Part shown: positions 53,469 to 63,983 of the stretch, one piece after another
Position numbering within the stretch: position 1 is the first letter of the stretch
Layout of the letters: each line of letters opens with the position of its first letter
Origin: Laburnicola sp. R22_1
Taxonomy: Eukaryota > Ascomycota > Dothideomycetes > Pleosporales > Didymosphaeriaceae
NCBI GenBank assembly: GCA_014281115.1
Contig: JACONQ010000002.1
Location: forward strand, 992,001 to 1,056,000
DNA: 64,000 nt
Direction of reading: 5' to 3'
Translations under genes and position numbers: made by a program
The notes under the pieces: generated by a model
Seen by the model: the letters and a program-made list of their open reading frames with translations, nothing else
Told to the model about the DNA's origin: nothing
The model's database searches: none

Positions 53469-54600
53469 AGCTTGCATTGCGATATGGCGAATATGGCAGC
53501 ATCAGGTTGTTTCTAGAGAGGGTCCATTTGGAAGTTCTTGTCCATGGCAGCGGACAGGCAAAGGCAGTGTCTTGGCCAGAGTATTGGCATTTACGGTCCG
53601 GCAGGGCTTTTTGTTTTCACGGTATGGGAGGGTACAGGTTGCGGCATGGCAGAGGTTTCCTTTTTCCGATGTTTTCGCAGCATAGCCAGCGACCCAGGCG
53701 TTTGTACCGGGCGTTTCCGATTTATACCTTCTCCTTTTTCATGGTGGGCATGGTTTTCACAACAGGCCTTCAAAAGTACGAGATGACGAGCATATCACTT
53801 TCAAGATCACGACGAGACGAGGCAAGTACGCTATTTTCCCCTTTGTACATCATCTGCGGCATTCGTCATGGTTTCCCTTCTCCCAGCCCCCTCAGCGACC
53901 AGGTTCGGATATGTCTCTCCATTTCTGCATATCCGACAAGTGTTCGCTTTTTCGTTTATATGTACGCGGCTCGGTGATATTGGCGCTCGAGCTCGTGGGT
54001 TTCTTTGGGATGGTTCGGTAGGATAGCACGGTGCTTCGGTGATATGCAAGCTCGAGCTATGAGATTTCTTTGTGGTATTGTGGTATTCGGGTAGATGGCA
54101 TCGTGCTCTCGGTGATGTGCAGGGTCGAAGTCGGAGGTTCCTTGGTCGTAATTAGGCAGATAGCACCGTGCTCTCGGTGATGAATGCATTACTGGTACAA
54201 AAGTCTGCAAGTATGTGCATAGGCAGCTAACAGATGCGGACCTGGTCAGACATGGCGGAGTTCTGCTCATTCCTCCGTAAGGCTTGGGTATGAGCTTGAT
54301 GACGGCGGCCCCACTTTGGCAAAAGCTTGACTGACAGAAAAGAGCGGCTTTAAGAGTCGGGATGACGTATAGCGCGCGAGTGTTGTTTTAAGCGCACCGG
54401 CAAGGGCGCGGTACTTCGCTTTCGCTCTTTAAACAGTCCGAGTTCTTGCGTTTGCATATAACTCGACGAGGCGCCTGCTGTCCTTCTTCTTATCGTCCTC
54501 CTGCTGGAAGCTTGGTTCTCTTTTAACAAGAGCTGCGAGGTTCCTCTACGTGCTTAGCCCTCGAGTCGTTTCGCCATCTTTTTATTATTAGCTGCTGCAT
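53469..54600. other. Intergenic with degenerate tandem repeats
   Basis: No supported gene. Contains the 65-73-bp repeats at 53972-54185 described separately. The right part leads into the MFS pseudogene. Confidence 0.5.
53972..54185 (+). repeat. Degenerate 65-73-bp tandem repeat, about 3.2 copies
   Basis: Three consecutive units, each starting CGGTGAT, then GC-rich GGCTCGAGCTC-type sequence, a TTTCTTTG or TTCCTTGG block and ending in ATAGCAC(G/C)GTGCT: 53972-54036, 54037-54109 and 54110-54174, with the beginning of a fourth at 54175-54185. Units differ by substitutions and small indels. Confidence 0.8.
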
Positions 54601-55745
54601 ATGTGCCAAGACAAGACGCAAATCCCACGAGCAGCCTCGTTGTGCAGTGCTTTGCTTGTGCGACTTTGCCGCATCGAGCGCCTCCCTACCCAGCTCACAG
54701 CGACATGCTCAGCATGCAGTACAAGAGAAAGAGCTTTTTTCTTGTTTTTCAATAGTTGGTACGTTATCCTGCTGTTCTACTTTTACGGTTTGAGGCGCAT
54801 CCAAAGGTTCACACAGCTACTGTGCAAAAATTTGAGTACAGTTGACCTTTGTATCGCTTATTCTGGGGTATCAAACAGTACTCATACTTTTGTTCTAGTA
54901 CTGCAGTATCTGACCGAGAACAGGGGAATCATCAATACCTTTGGCTCCTATCAAGCCTACCACGAAACCGACCTCCTGAAGAGCTCCACCTCCAGCGCAA
55001 TCTCATGGATAGGCTCAATACAGGCCTTTGTTCTCCTCTTCGTGGGAATGCTGGCCGGGCCCGTCTATGATAGAGGATACTTTCGTACCCTTCTTATCGG
55101 GGGTTCCTTCATGCTGGTCTTAGGTCAGATGATGCTCTCGCTCTGCGACAAATACTACCAAGTCCTCCTCGCCCAGGCCATCTGTATTGGCATCGGTAGC
55201 GGATGCCTGTTCGTTCCCAGCGTGGCCATCCTAAGCACATACTTTACCACCACAATCGCAACCGTAACGGGCCTCGCTGCTAGCGGAAGCTCCCTCGGCG
55301 GCGTCATTTACCCCATCCTCTTCCACAAGCTACTACCGCAGATCGGCTTCGGCTGGACAACCCGCGTAATCGGCTTCATCGTCCTAGGCACCATGTTAAT
55401 CCCCAACCTCTGCATGCGCGTCCGCGTCCTCCCCGCCAAATCGCGAAGCCTCTTCGACCTCTCCGCCTTCACCATCCCCGCCTACTCCCTCACCGTCTTC
55501 AGCTGCCGCCGACGATTATTGTGCATTTGAGTTTGCAGGAGAGGGGCAAGATTGAGACGAGGTTAGGGCAGAGCTTTGGGTGTATTGCCGTGGGCTTGCT
55601 GGTTGGGACGCCGATTGGGGGTGCGATTTTGGATCATAGTGGGTTTCGCGCCGTGTGGGTTTATGGGGGGGTTATGTTGGTGGGGTCGGTGACGGTGTTG
55701 TGGGCGGCGAGGGTTTGTCATAAGGGGTGGGGGTTGGGGGTTTAA
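54601..55745 (+). pseudogene. MFS monocarboxylate-type transporter with missing helices
   Basis: Recognisable MFS/MCT sequence: FFLFFNSW joined by an intron (54759-54923, GTACGT..AACAG) to GIINTFGSYQAYHETDLL, then helices 2-6 (SWIGSIQAFVLLFVGMLAGPVYDRGYFRTLL, VPSVAILSTYFTTTIATVTGLAASGSSLGGVIYPILFHKL). After SLFDLSAFTIPAYSLTVF the frame stops at 55528-55530, and only the last two helices follow in another frame (LGQSFGCIAVGLLVGTPIGGAILDH to 55745). Helices around 7 to 10, about 130 residues in relatives, are absent from the DNA between them. A short intron (GTCTTC..TTTGCAG) could restore the frame but not the missing helices. Probably non-functional. The first exon upstream of FFLFFNSW is unclear. 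Confidence 0.75.
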
Positions 55746-56129
55746 GGCTTGACGCGAGATGGGGTGGTGGGCGGGTTTGTGTTGTACGATGTTGGGTTGG
55801 GTCTTATGGGGGGCGTTTTTGTAGGACGGCATTTTTGGTGCGTAAAGCGGCATTTAGACTAGATGGATATCTGCGTTCTTGCTATACTTCCGTTGCGGGG
55901 TGCTGGGTTGATTGGTGGTCTGGAAGCGAAGGGTCAGTCCGCGATGGTTTGGCAGTGAAACTCGGTCAGTGAAAGGCCATTTCGCGCTCAACCCACGATA
56001 CGTTTCCTGCAGGCCAGATATGGAAATGTACAATCCGATCATATATCGTTCATTATGCAGATTATCATCACCATCCAAGGCGTCCTCATCCTAATTAGAG
56101 CCGCGCATCTCAACACATCACCTCTTTCC
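55746..56129. other. Intergenic between convergent genes
   Basis: 384 bp with no supported gene. Confidence 0.5.
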
Positions 56130-57263
56130 CTATAGTCTCTCGTCATCCTCATCGTCATCGTCATCGTCATCTTCCCCGTCTTCTTGCACACGAACGCTCG
56201 ATCCCCGACCAACCGTACTCCCCCTCTTCTGTATCCGATCCGCCTTCTCCCCCACAAAAGAATTCCCAACCCACTCGCCTCCACACTTTGGACAGCGTCT
56301 CGCGCCATCCTGCTGGCTCCCAAAATACTGATTCGCACACCGTGTATGCCACCTCACGCCGCAATCCCGATTATCGCACCGCAACCCTATCGTCACGATT
56401 TCCTTGCAGCCCTCACAGTCTCGTATCTTGATAATCGGCTCGTTGTCTTCGTCGTCGTCTTCGGCTGGGATCTCGTTGTACGTTTCCTTGAGGTAGGCGC
56501 GGAGCTCGATGAGGGCGCGCGGAGCGAGCGTGTAGTATGCGCGGCGCGACCTGTGGAAGAAGCCTTGCGAGACGAGGTCGCGGAGCACGCGTTCCGAGTC
56601 GGCGTTTGAGATGCTTTTGACGGCGGCTTCGACCTGTGTTGGTTCCGCGTCTGCGTCTGCGTCTGCGTCTGCATCTGCGCTTGCGGCGGCGGCCTGGCTT
56701 TGGCGACTCCGCGGCGCTTTGGCGAGCTGGGTGGCGCGCATTTCTCTCACGGCCATGACTTCTCGTTTCTGCGTGTTGTTCTCGTCGAACATGGCGTCTA
56801 GGAGACGCTTGATGTAGGCGATTTCGTCTGCGGTGAAGGACGTGGCGAGGTGGGTGAGGGCGTCGGACGTGGTGTTGACGAGCGCGTAGGTGAGGTTGTT
56901 GTCGAGTTGGTTTCGCGCGGAGCGGATTTCGAAGTCGAGGGGCGAGATTTTTGCATTGGTGGTTTGGACTAGCGACGTGATGATTTGTTGGGTGATTTCG
57001 TTTTCGAAGCGTGGACGGGCGGGCTCTAGTAGAGTGAGTGTGATGGTCTTAAATTCCATGCGAGAGAAAGTATGGGGTAGTCGTTGGGGAGCTGGCTCAC
57101 CTTGCGCTGTTAGGATGGCAGCGACGACTGGTTTTAGCTCGTCGAGTGTGAATACGGACTGTGAGAAGAAGGCTTGGAGAAACGCGCGGTGGGCATCGTT
57201 GTAATGGGCTTGAGGGGGTTGCGCATGATGACCATTAACATGTCGTTGCGACATGGTTGTCAA
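56130..57263 (-). CDS. NSE1: NSE1, RING subunit of the SMC5/6 complex
   Basis: Open from 57263 to 56130 (377 codons). Better as two exons, 57263-57101 and 57025-56130: the 75-bp GTGAGC..CTCTACTAG segment is a good intron, and removing it joins AILTAQ to EPARPRFENEI, giving 352 residues. The protein has the Nse1 winged-helix part (FFSQSVFTLDELKPVV, NAKISPLDFEIRS, DEIAYIKRLLDAMF, LRDLVSQGFFHRSRRAYYTLAPRALIELRAYL) and the C-terminal variant RING (CEGCKEIVTIGLRC, HTRCANQYF, CPKCGGEW). Nse1 works with Nse3 and Nse4 in SMC5/6, in recombination repair and as a ubiquitin ligase. An Ala-Asp repeat tract and an acidic tail are encoded by short tandem repeats. Confidence 0.92.
   Translation of the reverse strand: MTTMSQRHVNGHHAQPPQAHYNDAHRAFLQAFFSQSVFTLDELKPVVAAILTAQGEPAPQRLPHTFSRMEFKTITLTLLEPARPRFENEITQQIITSLVQTTNAKISPLDFEIRSARNQLDNNLTYALVNTTSDALTHLATSFTADEIAYIKRLLDAMFDENNTQKREVMAVREMRATQLAKAPRSRQSQAAAASADADADADADAEPTQVEAAVKSISNADSERVLRDLVSQGFFHRSRRAYYTLAPRALIELRAYLKETYNEIPAEDDDEDNEPIIKIRDCEGCKEIVTIGLRCDNRDCGVRWHTRCANQYFGSQQDGARRCPKCGGEWVGNSFVGEKADRIQKRGSTVGRGSSVRVQEDGEDDDDDDDEDDERL
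56646..56680 (+). repeat. Hexanucleotide microsatellite in NSE1 encoding an Ala-Asp tract
   Basis: CGTCTG repeated about five and a half times with one variant unit, within the minus-strand NSE1 frame, encoding alternating Asp-Ala (ADADADADADA). It lies in the linker between the winged-helix domains. Confidence 0.85.
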
Positions 57264-57885
57264 TGGGGGGTTATGTTGGCAAAGCGCGTTGCGAATATTG
57301 CAGCAGTTGGAAGGTGCGCCCGCGATGCGGGGAACCGGGGAAGGCGCGCGGACGCGCAGTCACGTGACGGCCCCCTCCTCCCCTGGAACTAGGATGCCAG
57401 AAATCTGCAACCATCTCGTTCGAACATATGTCATTCTCCAAGGACCGTATCGGAATAGGGCCCCCTGGTTGAATTAAGTCATCGAGCCAGCCCAGCTCGT
57501 ACCGCATAAGATTGTTGATCCGTAGATCCTGCAGCTGCCAAAAGGACGGGTATTCGTTAACCAAGTCAGGAAGTCCAACAAGGGATCTCGGGTGTGCGCT
57601 AAAGGATGCCCACATAAGAGACTTCAGAGTTGGCGATGCAAGGCAAAGTAGGCTGCAGGCAAGCGATAAGTTGCAAACCCATGTAATAGGGTGCAGGTAC
57701 GCGTTTGCTAGCTTCCCAACATCGAACAGGGACACCTTAAAGCGCTTGCCTAACTTCGCAAAGCCCAACAAGTCTGTCTTTGTGCGTCTCTGGTGGCGGC
57801 GGAAATCTAACACCAAAAATGTTTCGAATTATTTTACGCACGACATTGCCTGGACTAAACATAGTATTAAATTTCTAGAAGGAAT
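57264..57885. other. Promoter of NSE1 and unclassified sequence
   Basis: Contains the CACGTG-bearing module 57327-57368. A minus-strand open frame of 181 codons (57816-57271) reads FRRHQRRTKTDLLGFAKLGK..LRINNLMRYELGWLDDL and might be part of a gene fragment, but it runs through the NSE1 promoter and I cannot support it. Confidence 0.4.
57327..57368. promoter_or_regulatory. GGGGAA/CACGTG module, copy 1 (NSE1 promoter)
   Basis: GCGGGGAACCGGGGAAGGCG followed by CGCGGACGCGCAGTCACGTGAC, lying 64-105 bp upstream of the NSE1 start. The same sequence, with an 8-bp insertion and few changes, occurs at 59091-59140. It contains the palindrome GTCACGTGAC, the core bound by bHLH factors such as Cbf1-type proteins (known of that motif, not shown here). 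Confidence 0.5.
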
Positions 57886-58665
57886 CTAGTCATACATATC
57901 TGGCTCTACTGGGTACGGAAACTTCAACATCCCACGAAATAACTCTTTATACGTCTGCAGATTAACCCTGAAAGGCCACTCCCGCTGCGAAAGAAGATCC
58001 TCTGGCTTCCACGTCAGATTGATAGTAAATTCTGGTACATACGCAGTTGCAAACAGATCAAAAAGCTTTTTATGCCTCTGCTCGACAGCCTCGCTGCCCA
58101 TTCTTTCCTCCCAAGGACGTCGTGCCCAGACAAGCTCTTTAGGCTGCCCAGGTCCACCGTGGTAGAACCAGATCTGCAGCTCACGCAGGGAGGGCATCTT
58201 GTCAAGGCTGTGGAACGTCTCTTCCCACTCTCGTAGCCCTTCTTCCTGGTGGAAAGGACCGTTGTTCGGCCAGTCAATTTTTCCAAATGAAATGATTAAG
58301 CTTTTCACACTCGCAAGGCCCTCTGGTGACGCAGATACTTGGAAGCAGTGAATATCCATCGGAATTGCGAACACGAATGTCGTCGATGAGTAGAGCACTT
58401 CTAGCGCTTCAGAGTACCTGGGAGTGAAAAAATCGATATGAGCTATGAGATCATCTGAGTGTGGCGTAAGGGAAGCTTACATTTGACGGCAAGATAGCAG
58501 TAGAGCTACTGGCTTCTCTTGCTTCATCGTAGTCTCATGCCTCTCCATATTTGGCGTGCTGAGTCGATAAGGAAAGCAGTCCGCGTCGAGCGCATCCACT
58601 CCATACGCGGAAATTGATCCTCCATAGTAGGGTGGCCGCCAGCGCTCTATCCTTGTATAGGGCAC
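57886..58665 (-). CDS. DUF7730-type protein
   Basis: Two exons on the minus strand, 58665-58481 and 58417-57886, giving 238 residues; the 63-bp intron GTAAGC..TCCCAG fits phases exactly. The defining motif spans the splice: LLLSCRQM joined to YSEALEVLYSSTTFVF, the conserved opening of many fungal DUF7730/F-box-like proteins. A conserved-looking region follows (LASVKSLIISFGKIDWP, FHSLDKMPSLRELQIWFYHGG). The start is uncertain: MPYTRIERW at 58665 or MERHETTM at 58548. Relatives often have about 60 more N-terminal residues before the motif. Function unknown. Confidence 0.72.
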
Positions 58666-59933
58666 CTGGAGGACGTGCTTCCAGACTAAGAGCCGACAGT
58701 CTAGAGGTAGCTACTCGAGTAAGAAGCTTTGGGTCTGACGGCAAGGTTCTGCGTGAGGTAATGCGCGGGGGGAGAGTTGGTTTGCGGCGGGGCGGGGCTG
58801 TTCGACAGCGGCTAGAGCCTTGACTGCCTGGAATTCTATGATGTCGTTGACGCCGTATGAGCATGCCATGTTGAGCGGAGATGGGGTATGGGAGCAAAGT
58901 GATGTTGGCACGCCTTTGGTTTGGAGTTGTGGTGAATGAGCCAAAATGTGGGTGCTTCCTAGTAGCGCAATGTACTCTAGGTTCGCTTAGCTTAAGAGAG
59001 CGTCGTTCAGCGTCGAAAATTGTTAGATAGCCTTTTTGAATTGAAAATGTGGATGTTGCTCTGAGACTACTGAGCGGGGTTGGGCACTTTGCGGGGAATC
59101 GGGGAAGGCGCGCACGTGGGCAGACGCGTAGTCACGTGACAATTTTCCCCGAAGCCATGGATGCCCTGGCGGGCATTCCCCGGGCCAAGTTCGGCATTCA
59201 AACGGCATTTAAACCTTATGATCGGTGGCCCCGGACTACCACGGGTGGTACGTAGATCTCACACCGCCGATTAATAATTCATTGAGCGCATCGACATGTC
59301 GAAGATCAGGCCACCACAACGGCTTTACAACGTCTCCGAAACAGTCTCTTGCATGCATGTCCTCCACCAGGCAGCTCACAGGACCACGGGGAGTCGTATT
59401 GAGAGTCTTTGTGGTGTGGAAATGTACGATGTCATCATTTGCTCGGGACATGGCTGCCGTGAACTTTAATGCCCATAGCTAATGTCCATATGCAGGGGTA
59501 GCCGCCTTGGTGGTTGTCGGTGTGGGTGCGGGATATGGCGTCTGGGCGGGTTTCAAATCGGGCTGCAATTCCTATTCCTAGACAGAATGCAACGGCAAAC
59601 TCGCGGCGTGGAGGATGCAGGGGAAGGCACCAAAGTGGTTGCAGAGCTGCGAGTCGAGCCTTGACATGGCGGAGCATACACGTCTTTGTGTCCCTCGGCT
59701 CAGCAGCAGCGAGCCTGTGTGAAAGGCGTTGTTGGCCGGGTAGAGCGCAGATCAAGGGTCCAGGCGACAGGCAGAACGTGGGGTGACCTGGTTCAAGCAG
59801 TGCACGTTTCTTGGCTCATGATGCGAAACACAACCGGATTTGCATCAAGGCTGTCGCCTAAGGCTGTCAGCTGTACCTACTAACGTATGACTGCATTTTA
59901 ACTATAAGTTAGTATTAGCTAAATAATTTTTTA
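58666..59933. other. Intergenic with a CACGTG module; no supported gene
   Basis: Small overlapping frames on both strands (58535-58897 minus, 59225-59482 plus, 59435-59755 minus, 59514-59786 plus) without recognisable features. Contains the second copy of the GGGGAA/CACGTG module at 59091-59140. Confidence 0.45.
59091..59140. promoter_or_regulatory. GGGGAA/CACGTG module, copy 2
   Basis: GCGGGGAATCGGGGAAGGCG followed by CGC ACGTGGGCA and GACGCGTAGTCACGTGAC; matches 57327-57368 apart from an 8-bp insertion and two substitutions. It lies about 430 bp upstream of the DUF7730 gene start on the same strand as copy 1 relative to NSE1. Confidence 0.5.
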
Positions 59934-60306
59934 TGTGGCGTTAATTAAATCTACCTAGGGGTAGGACAACAAAGGCTTTTATCTTAAATAATATAATAAA
60001 GAAAGTAGAGTCCCCTGCTTAGTAATTAAAAAGAGCGTAAAAAAGATAATTACAAAAAAAAGGAATTTTTTATAACTTTATTTTTCTAAAGCTTACTTAT
60101 TTTAAGTTATTTTTTTATTAGCTACTTTTTTATTTTATACTTAAGTTATTGTTTTATGTTATTCAAGATAAAAGCGTTTGTCATTCTACTCCTAGGTACT
60201 TAATTTAATAATATATAAAATAGCAGGGGCCTCTGCTTTTTTTTGGTTATGTTATTTGAGATGAAAGCCTTTGCCGTTCTACCCCTAGGTAGTTAATTAA
60301 CAACAC
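59934..60306 (+). repeat. Compound foldback repeat: one plus arm, two minus arms
   Basis: Plus arm 59934-60060 (TGTGGCGTTAATTAAATCTACCTAGGGGTAG at the outer end). Minus arms at 60150-60212 (partial) and 60218-60306 (outer end CTACCCCTAGGTAGTTAATTAACAACAC). The double right end suggests insertion of one copy into another or a partial duplication. Flanking DNA to about 60400 is AT-rich. Confidence 0.82.
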
Positions 60307-61239
60307 ACACATATAAAATAGTTAGCTTTACTAAGATTATTTAGTAAAAGCTACTTAAAAGCTATTATAATTAGTACTTAATTAACTATTTTACTAGGGG
60401 CTTACAACTCTTCCGTCAGCTGGCCGACGCTCGGCCGAGTCATCCCCAGCACATTATTGTTCGGCCAAGGCCAGCCTGCATCCCCAAGCGTCGGGGCCGC
60501 TGCATGGCCAACATGGAACAGGGCATGGAAGCGCCAGTGTCCGGGCGCAACGTCAGAGTCGTCCGATGCCAGCTGGGGCCAGTTTTGGATCCCCTATTCG
60601 ACGCCTTGCACGGCGGGCAGCTGATCACGACGTGCGCTCCCGTGGTGTCTTTGCCGGGACTTGGAAGCGATGACGGCCTCGACCACGCCAATTCGTCCGG
60701 GCGCCTGTCGATCCTCTCGAGACCGCATCTTCCTGAGCAACTCCGCCCTCTCTGCCCTCCTCCGCCGGCGGGAAATCGCCTGCTCGCATCTTCCGCTCCT
60801 CTTCCGCTCCTGGTTCCCCAATTCAGGGACCACGTCGACCCTGCGTCGCCAGTGTAAGCGAGACAGCCGCCCGACAGCAACCATCCCCGGCCTACCCATC
60901 TCGTGCAGCCACCGCGCGCGCACTGGAAGACGGCACGGGGCGGGAGTAACGCCGTCGCCGAACATTCCTCAGCGGCACGGGGGGAAGCACAGCGACCTGC
61001 GAGGTTGTCGCTGCATCTGTGCGTTTGTCATCGCCACTACGTCATCGCACTCAGCTTCTTTGAAGCGCCCTCTGGCAGCCTCAACAGTTGAACTCCGTCT
61101 TCACCACCTCGCCCTGGAGCCTATCCCACGCCACTAACCCCGCCGAGACCTCCTCATTTCATGCCCGTATCTCCTACACGACCGCTCCAGCACGTCGGCC
61201 GCCGCACCGACTCTAGCTAGCACTCCGCTGCACCTCCTC
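60307..61239. other. 5' region of the tyrosine phosphatase gene
   Basis: AT-rich to about 60400, then GC-rich with CT-rich tracts. Long frames at 60440-60880 (minus) and 60504-61137 (plus) overlap and are arginine/proline-rich, typical of chance frames. Probably promoter and leader. Confidence 0.5.
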
Positions 61240-63983
61240 ATGTCGACACCCGCGCTGCCTCCGAGGCCGCGCGAGCCGTCACACTCTTCGCAGACGCGTG
61301 CCTCCAGACCCACGCCCAAGACTCGACCTAGCACCACGCGAAGTCCCGTCAAGTCGCCCCCCCTGGCCTCCCGTCGCATGAACGAGATCAAATCGCCCGC
61401 CATCAGCAACGGCCACGACCCGAAGACTCCTAGTCCTAATTATTTTGGCCTCACTGTCGATTCGAATACCGACGTATTTGCCTCGAGCGCCGCGCAGCAT
61501 ATTCGTGGCAACTGGAGCCCACCATCCTCGAATGTGCGCTCCACGGCAGCTGTGTCACCTCACGTCATCCCTGTAAACCAAAATCCTGAATTCGAGCAAT
61601 TCAGGCGCCAGTCTGAGAGCAACAGAGGGTTTGCGCTGGGACGCTTTGATTATGGATCAGCACAAGCTGGCATGCCCCCGCCCCAGGGTTCAGTATTCGG
61701 CGCGATGAAAGCCCCGCTGTCGCCGCAGTCGATGACGTTACCCGCGACTGCAGATGAGCATGAGGAAAAGAAGAATGAGGGATCCAACCTCGAAACTAAG
61801 CCGCGTTCACCAAAGCGGCTGCTCTCGACCGAGTCGGTCATTGTCTACGACCGTCCACGGCGCAATTCGCCTGCGAGTTTCCTCGATCAAGAGGGCTATG
61901 GGCGTACGGACGAGGTAGCCGAGTTCGCAGAAGACAAGAATATACGACCTTCTTTGCCTCCCACTCACAAGGCTCAACTGTCCCGTTTTCATCGCGCAGA
62001 CACTCTTCCAGCCCACGTCGTCGATGACAGTAAATCCAAAGGCCCCGCCATGGTCACTCCGCAATACATAATCAATCTTCTTGAGTCTTCGGTAGAGCAG
62101 GTTTTGCTGCTAGACTTGCGAGTCTCTACTCAGTATGCAAAGACCCGAATTCAAGGTGCCTTAAGCCTTTGCATCCCCACAACTCTTCTCAAACGCGCCT
62201 CTTTCAACGTAAAGAAGCTGGCGGAAACATTCAAAGATGACGATGAGAGGCAAATTTTTGAAAGATGGCGGAGTAGCAAGCATATCGTCGTTTATGATTC
62301 GAATTCATCACAACTCAAGGATGCTGCCATCTGCATCAATACTCTTAAGAAATTTACTACTGAAGGCTGGACGGGCGGTTCTTACATCATTCGAGGTGGT
62401 TTCCAAGAATTTGCTGAGAAATTTCCCAACTGGATAACGCACGGCTCGGCCCAATCCTCGACTTCCTCTACGTCTTCTCTTGGGTTGCATAGCGGGCTTC
62501 CGTCCGTAGCCCCTGTCATTGGAGGGTGTCCTATGCCAGCTACCCAGAATGCTGCCAATCCGTTTTTTGGCAACATCCGGCAAAACATGGATCTGATTGG
62601 CGGCGTAGGTCAGATGCCTGTGAAACAACCAGCAGCTATGACCCGGTCATTCCAAGAAGAATTGCCGTCATGGCTACAGGAGGCAACCAATGAGAAGAAT
62701 AACGGCAAACTGATATCCGATAAATTCTTAAACATCGAAAAACGCGAGCAGAAGCGAATGCAAAAGGCACTTTCTGGACAAGTAGTGTATGGGACACCAA
62801 CTTCGGGTACAGGTACTACCGCACAGTCTGTTCAGATAGCCGGTATCGAAAAAGGCTCGAAAAACCGTTACAACAGCATTTGGCCTTATGAGCATTCTCG
62901 CGTGAAGCTCCAAGGTGTAAGTCCCGGAGGCTGCGATTATGTCAACGCGAATCATATCCAGCCGCCCTTTTCCAACAAACGATACATTGCCACACAAGGC
63001 CCACTACCAGCGACATTCAATGTAAGAACTTCCCTCGGTTTTACTTTAATTGCATGCTAACATGTCAGCAGGACTTCTGGAACGTTGTGTGGCAACAGGA
63101 CGTCCGCGTGATCGTGATGCTTACCGCCGAGCAGGAAGGGGGCCAGCTCAAGGCCCACAATTACTGGTCCAGCAACCAATACGGCCACCTGCATCTGAAT
63201 GCTCTCGGTGAACGTAGAGCATCTCTTGAGCCTTCGAAAATCCATCGACACCGCGAGCATTCGCGGCCAGCTCTCGGCCAACGCCGATCAACAACGGCGG
63301 CACCGACAGGTAAACCTGGTTACTTTGCCCCAGAAGCGACCGCCTCCCCCAGCTCTGAGCAACCCTATGTCATCGTTCGAAAGTTTACCTTGTCTAATTC
63401 GGACGAACCTTTTGAGCGGATGCGGGAGATCACTCAGCTGCAATACTCACATTGGCCGGACTTTGGTGCCCCAGCGCATCCCGCCCACTTGCTTGGTCTG
63501 ATCGAGCAATGCGACGCCGTATGCAGACAAGTCAACGGTTGTTCTCCCTCTCGTCCCGACCCGCCTAACAGTCGGCCCGTGCTCGTCCACTGCTCCGCCG
63601 GCTGCGGTCGTACAGGCACCTTTTGCACAGTCGACTCGGTGATCGACATGCTCAAGCGGCAACGTCAAGCGCGCAATAAGCGATCGAATTCGCCTATGGA
63701 TATCGATCCCATGTCACCCAAGTCTCGAGACAAGGGTAGAGCGATGAGTATGGCAGTAAGCATGGATGAGATGTCGATGTCGCGCCGAAGTTCGAGCTCA
63801 GAGAGTGATAGTGGAGCACCTGGGGACGATTGGATCGCTAAAGGAGATGTGGATCTCATCGAAAAGACGGTTGAGGCTTTTAGATTGCAGCGGTTGAGCA
63901 TGGTGCAGAGTCTGAGACAGTTTGTGCTCTGCTACGAGAGCGTTTTGGAGTATCTAGTGGAGCAGTATCCGAAGTCTGCGTAG
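61240..63983 (+). CDS. Rhodanese-like plus protein tyrosine phosphatase
   Basis: Exons 61240-63021 and 63072-63983, 50-bp intron (GTAAGA..CAGCAG), giving 897 residues. A disordered N-terminus is followed at about residues 270-405 by a rhodanese/Cdc25-like fold (VTPQYIINLLES, VLLLDLRVSTQYAKTRIQGALSL, HIVVYDSNSSQLKDAA) in which the active loop has no Cys, so it is likely a docking domain. The PTP domain runs from about 480: KNRYNSIWPYEHSRVKL, DYVNANHI, YIATQGPLPATF, DFWNVVWQQDVRVIVMLT, the WPD loop HWPDFGAP and the signature HCSAGCGRTGTF. A Ser/Met-rich insert (about 800-845) splits the last helices. This is the layout of fungal phosphatases of the Pyp1/Ptp2-3 type, which turn off stress MAP kinases. 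Confidence 0.92.

Noticed and set aside
56184..56609. Plus-strand frame across NSE1
   Set aside because: Antisense shadow of the RING-domain coding region.
57271..57816. 181-codon minus-strand frame next to NSE1
   Set aside because: Runs through the NSE1 promoter and the CACGTG module; some segments look protein-like but no start, domain or splice support is convincing.
2219..60306. CRISPR-like array
   Set aside because: The repeats are long, far apart and in both orientations, in a eukaryotic genome; they are transposon-type repeats.
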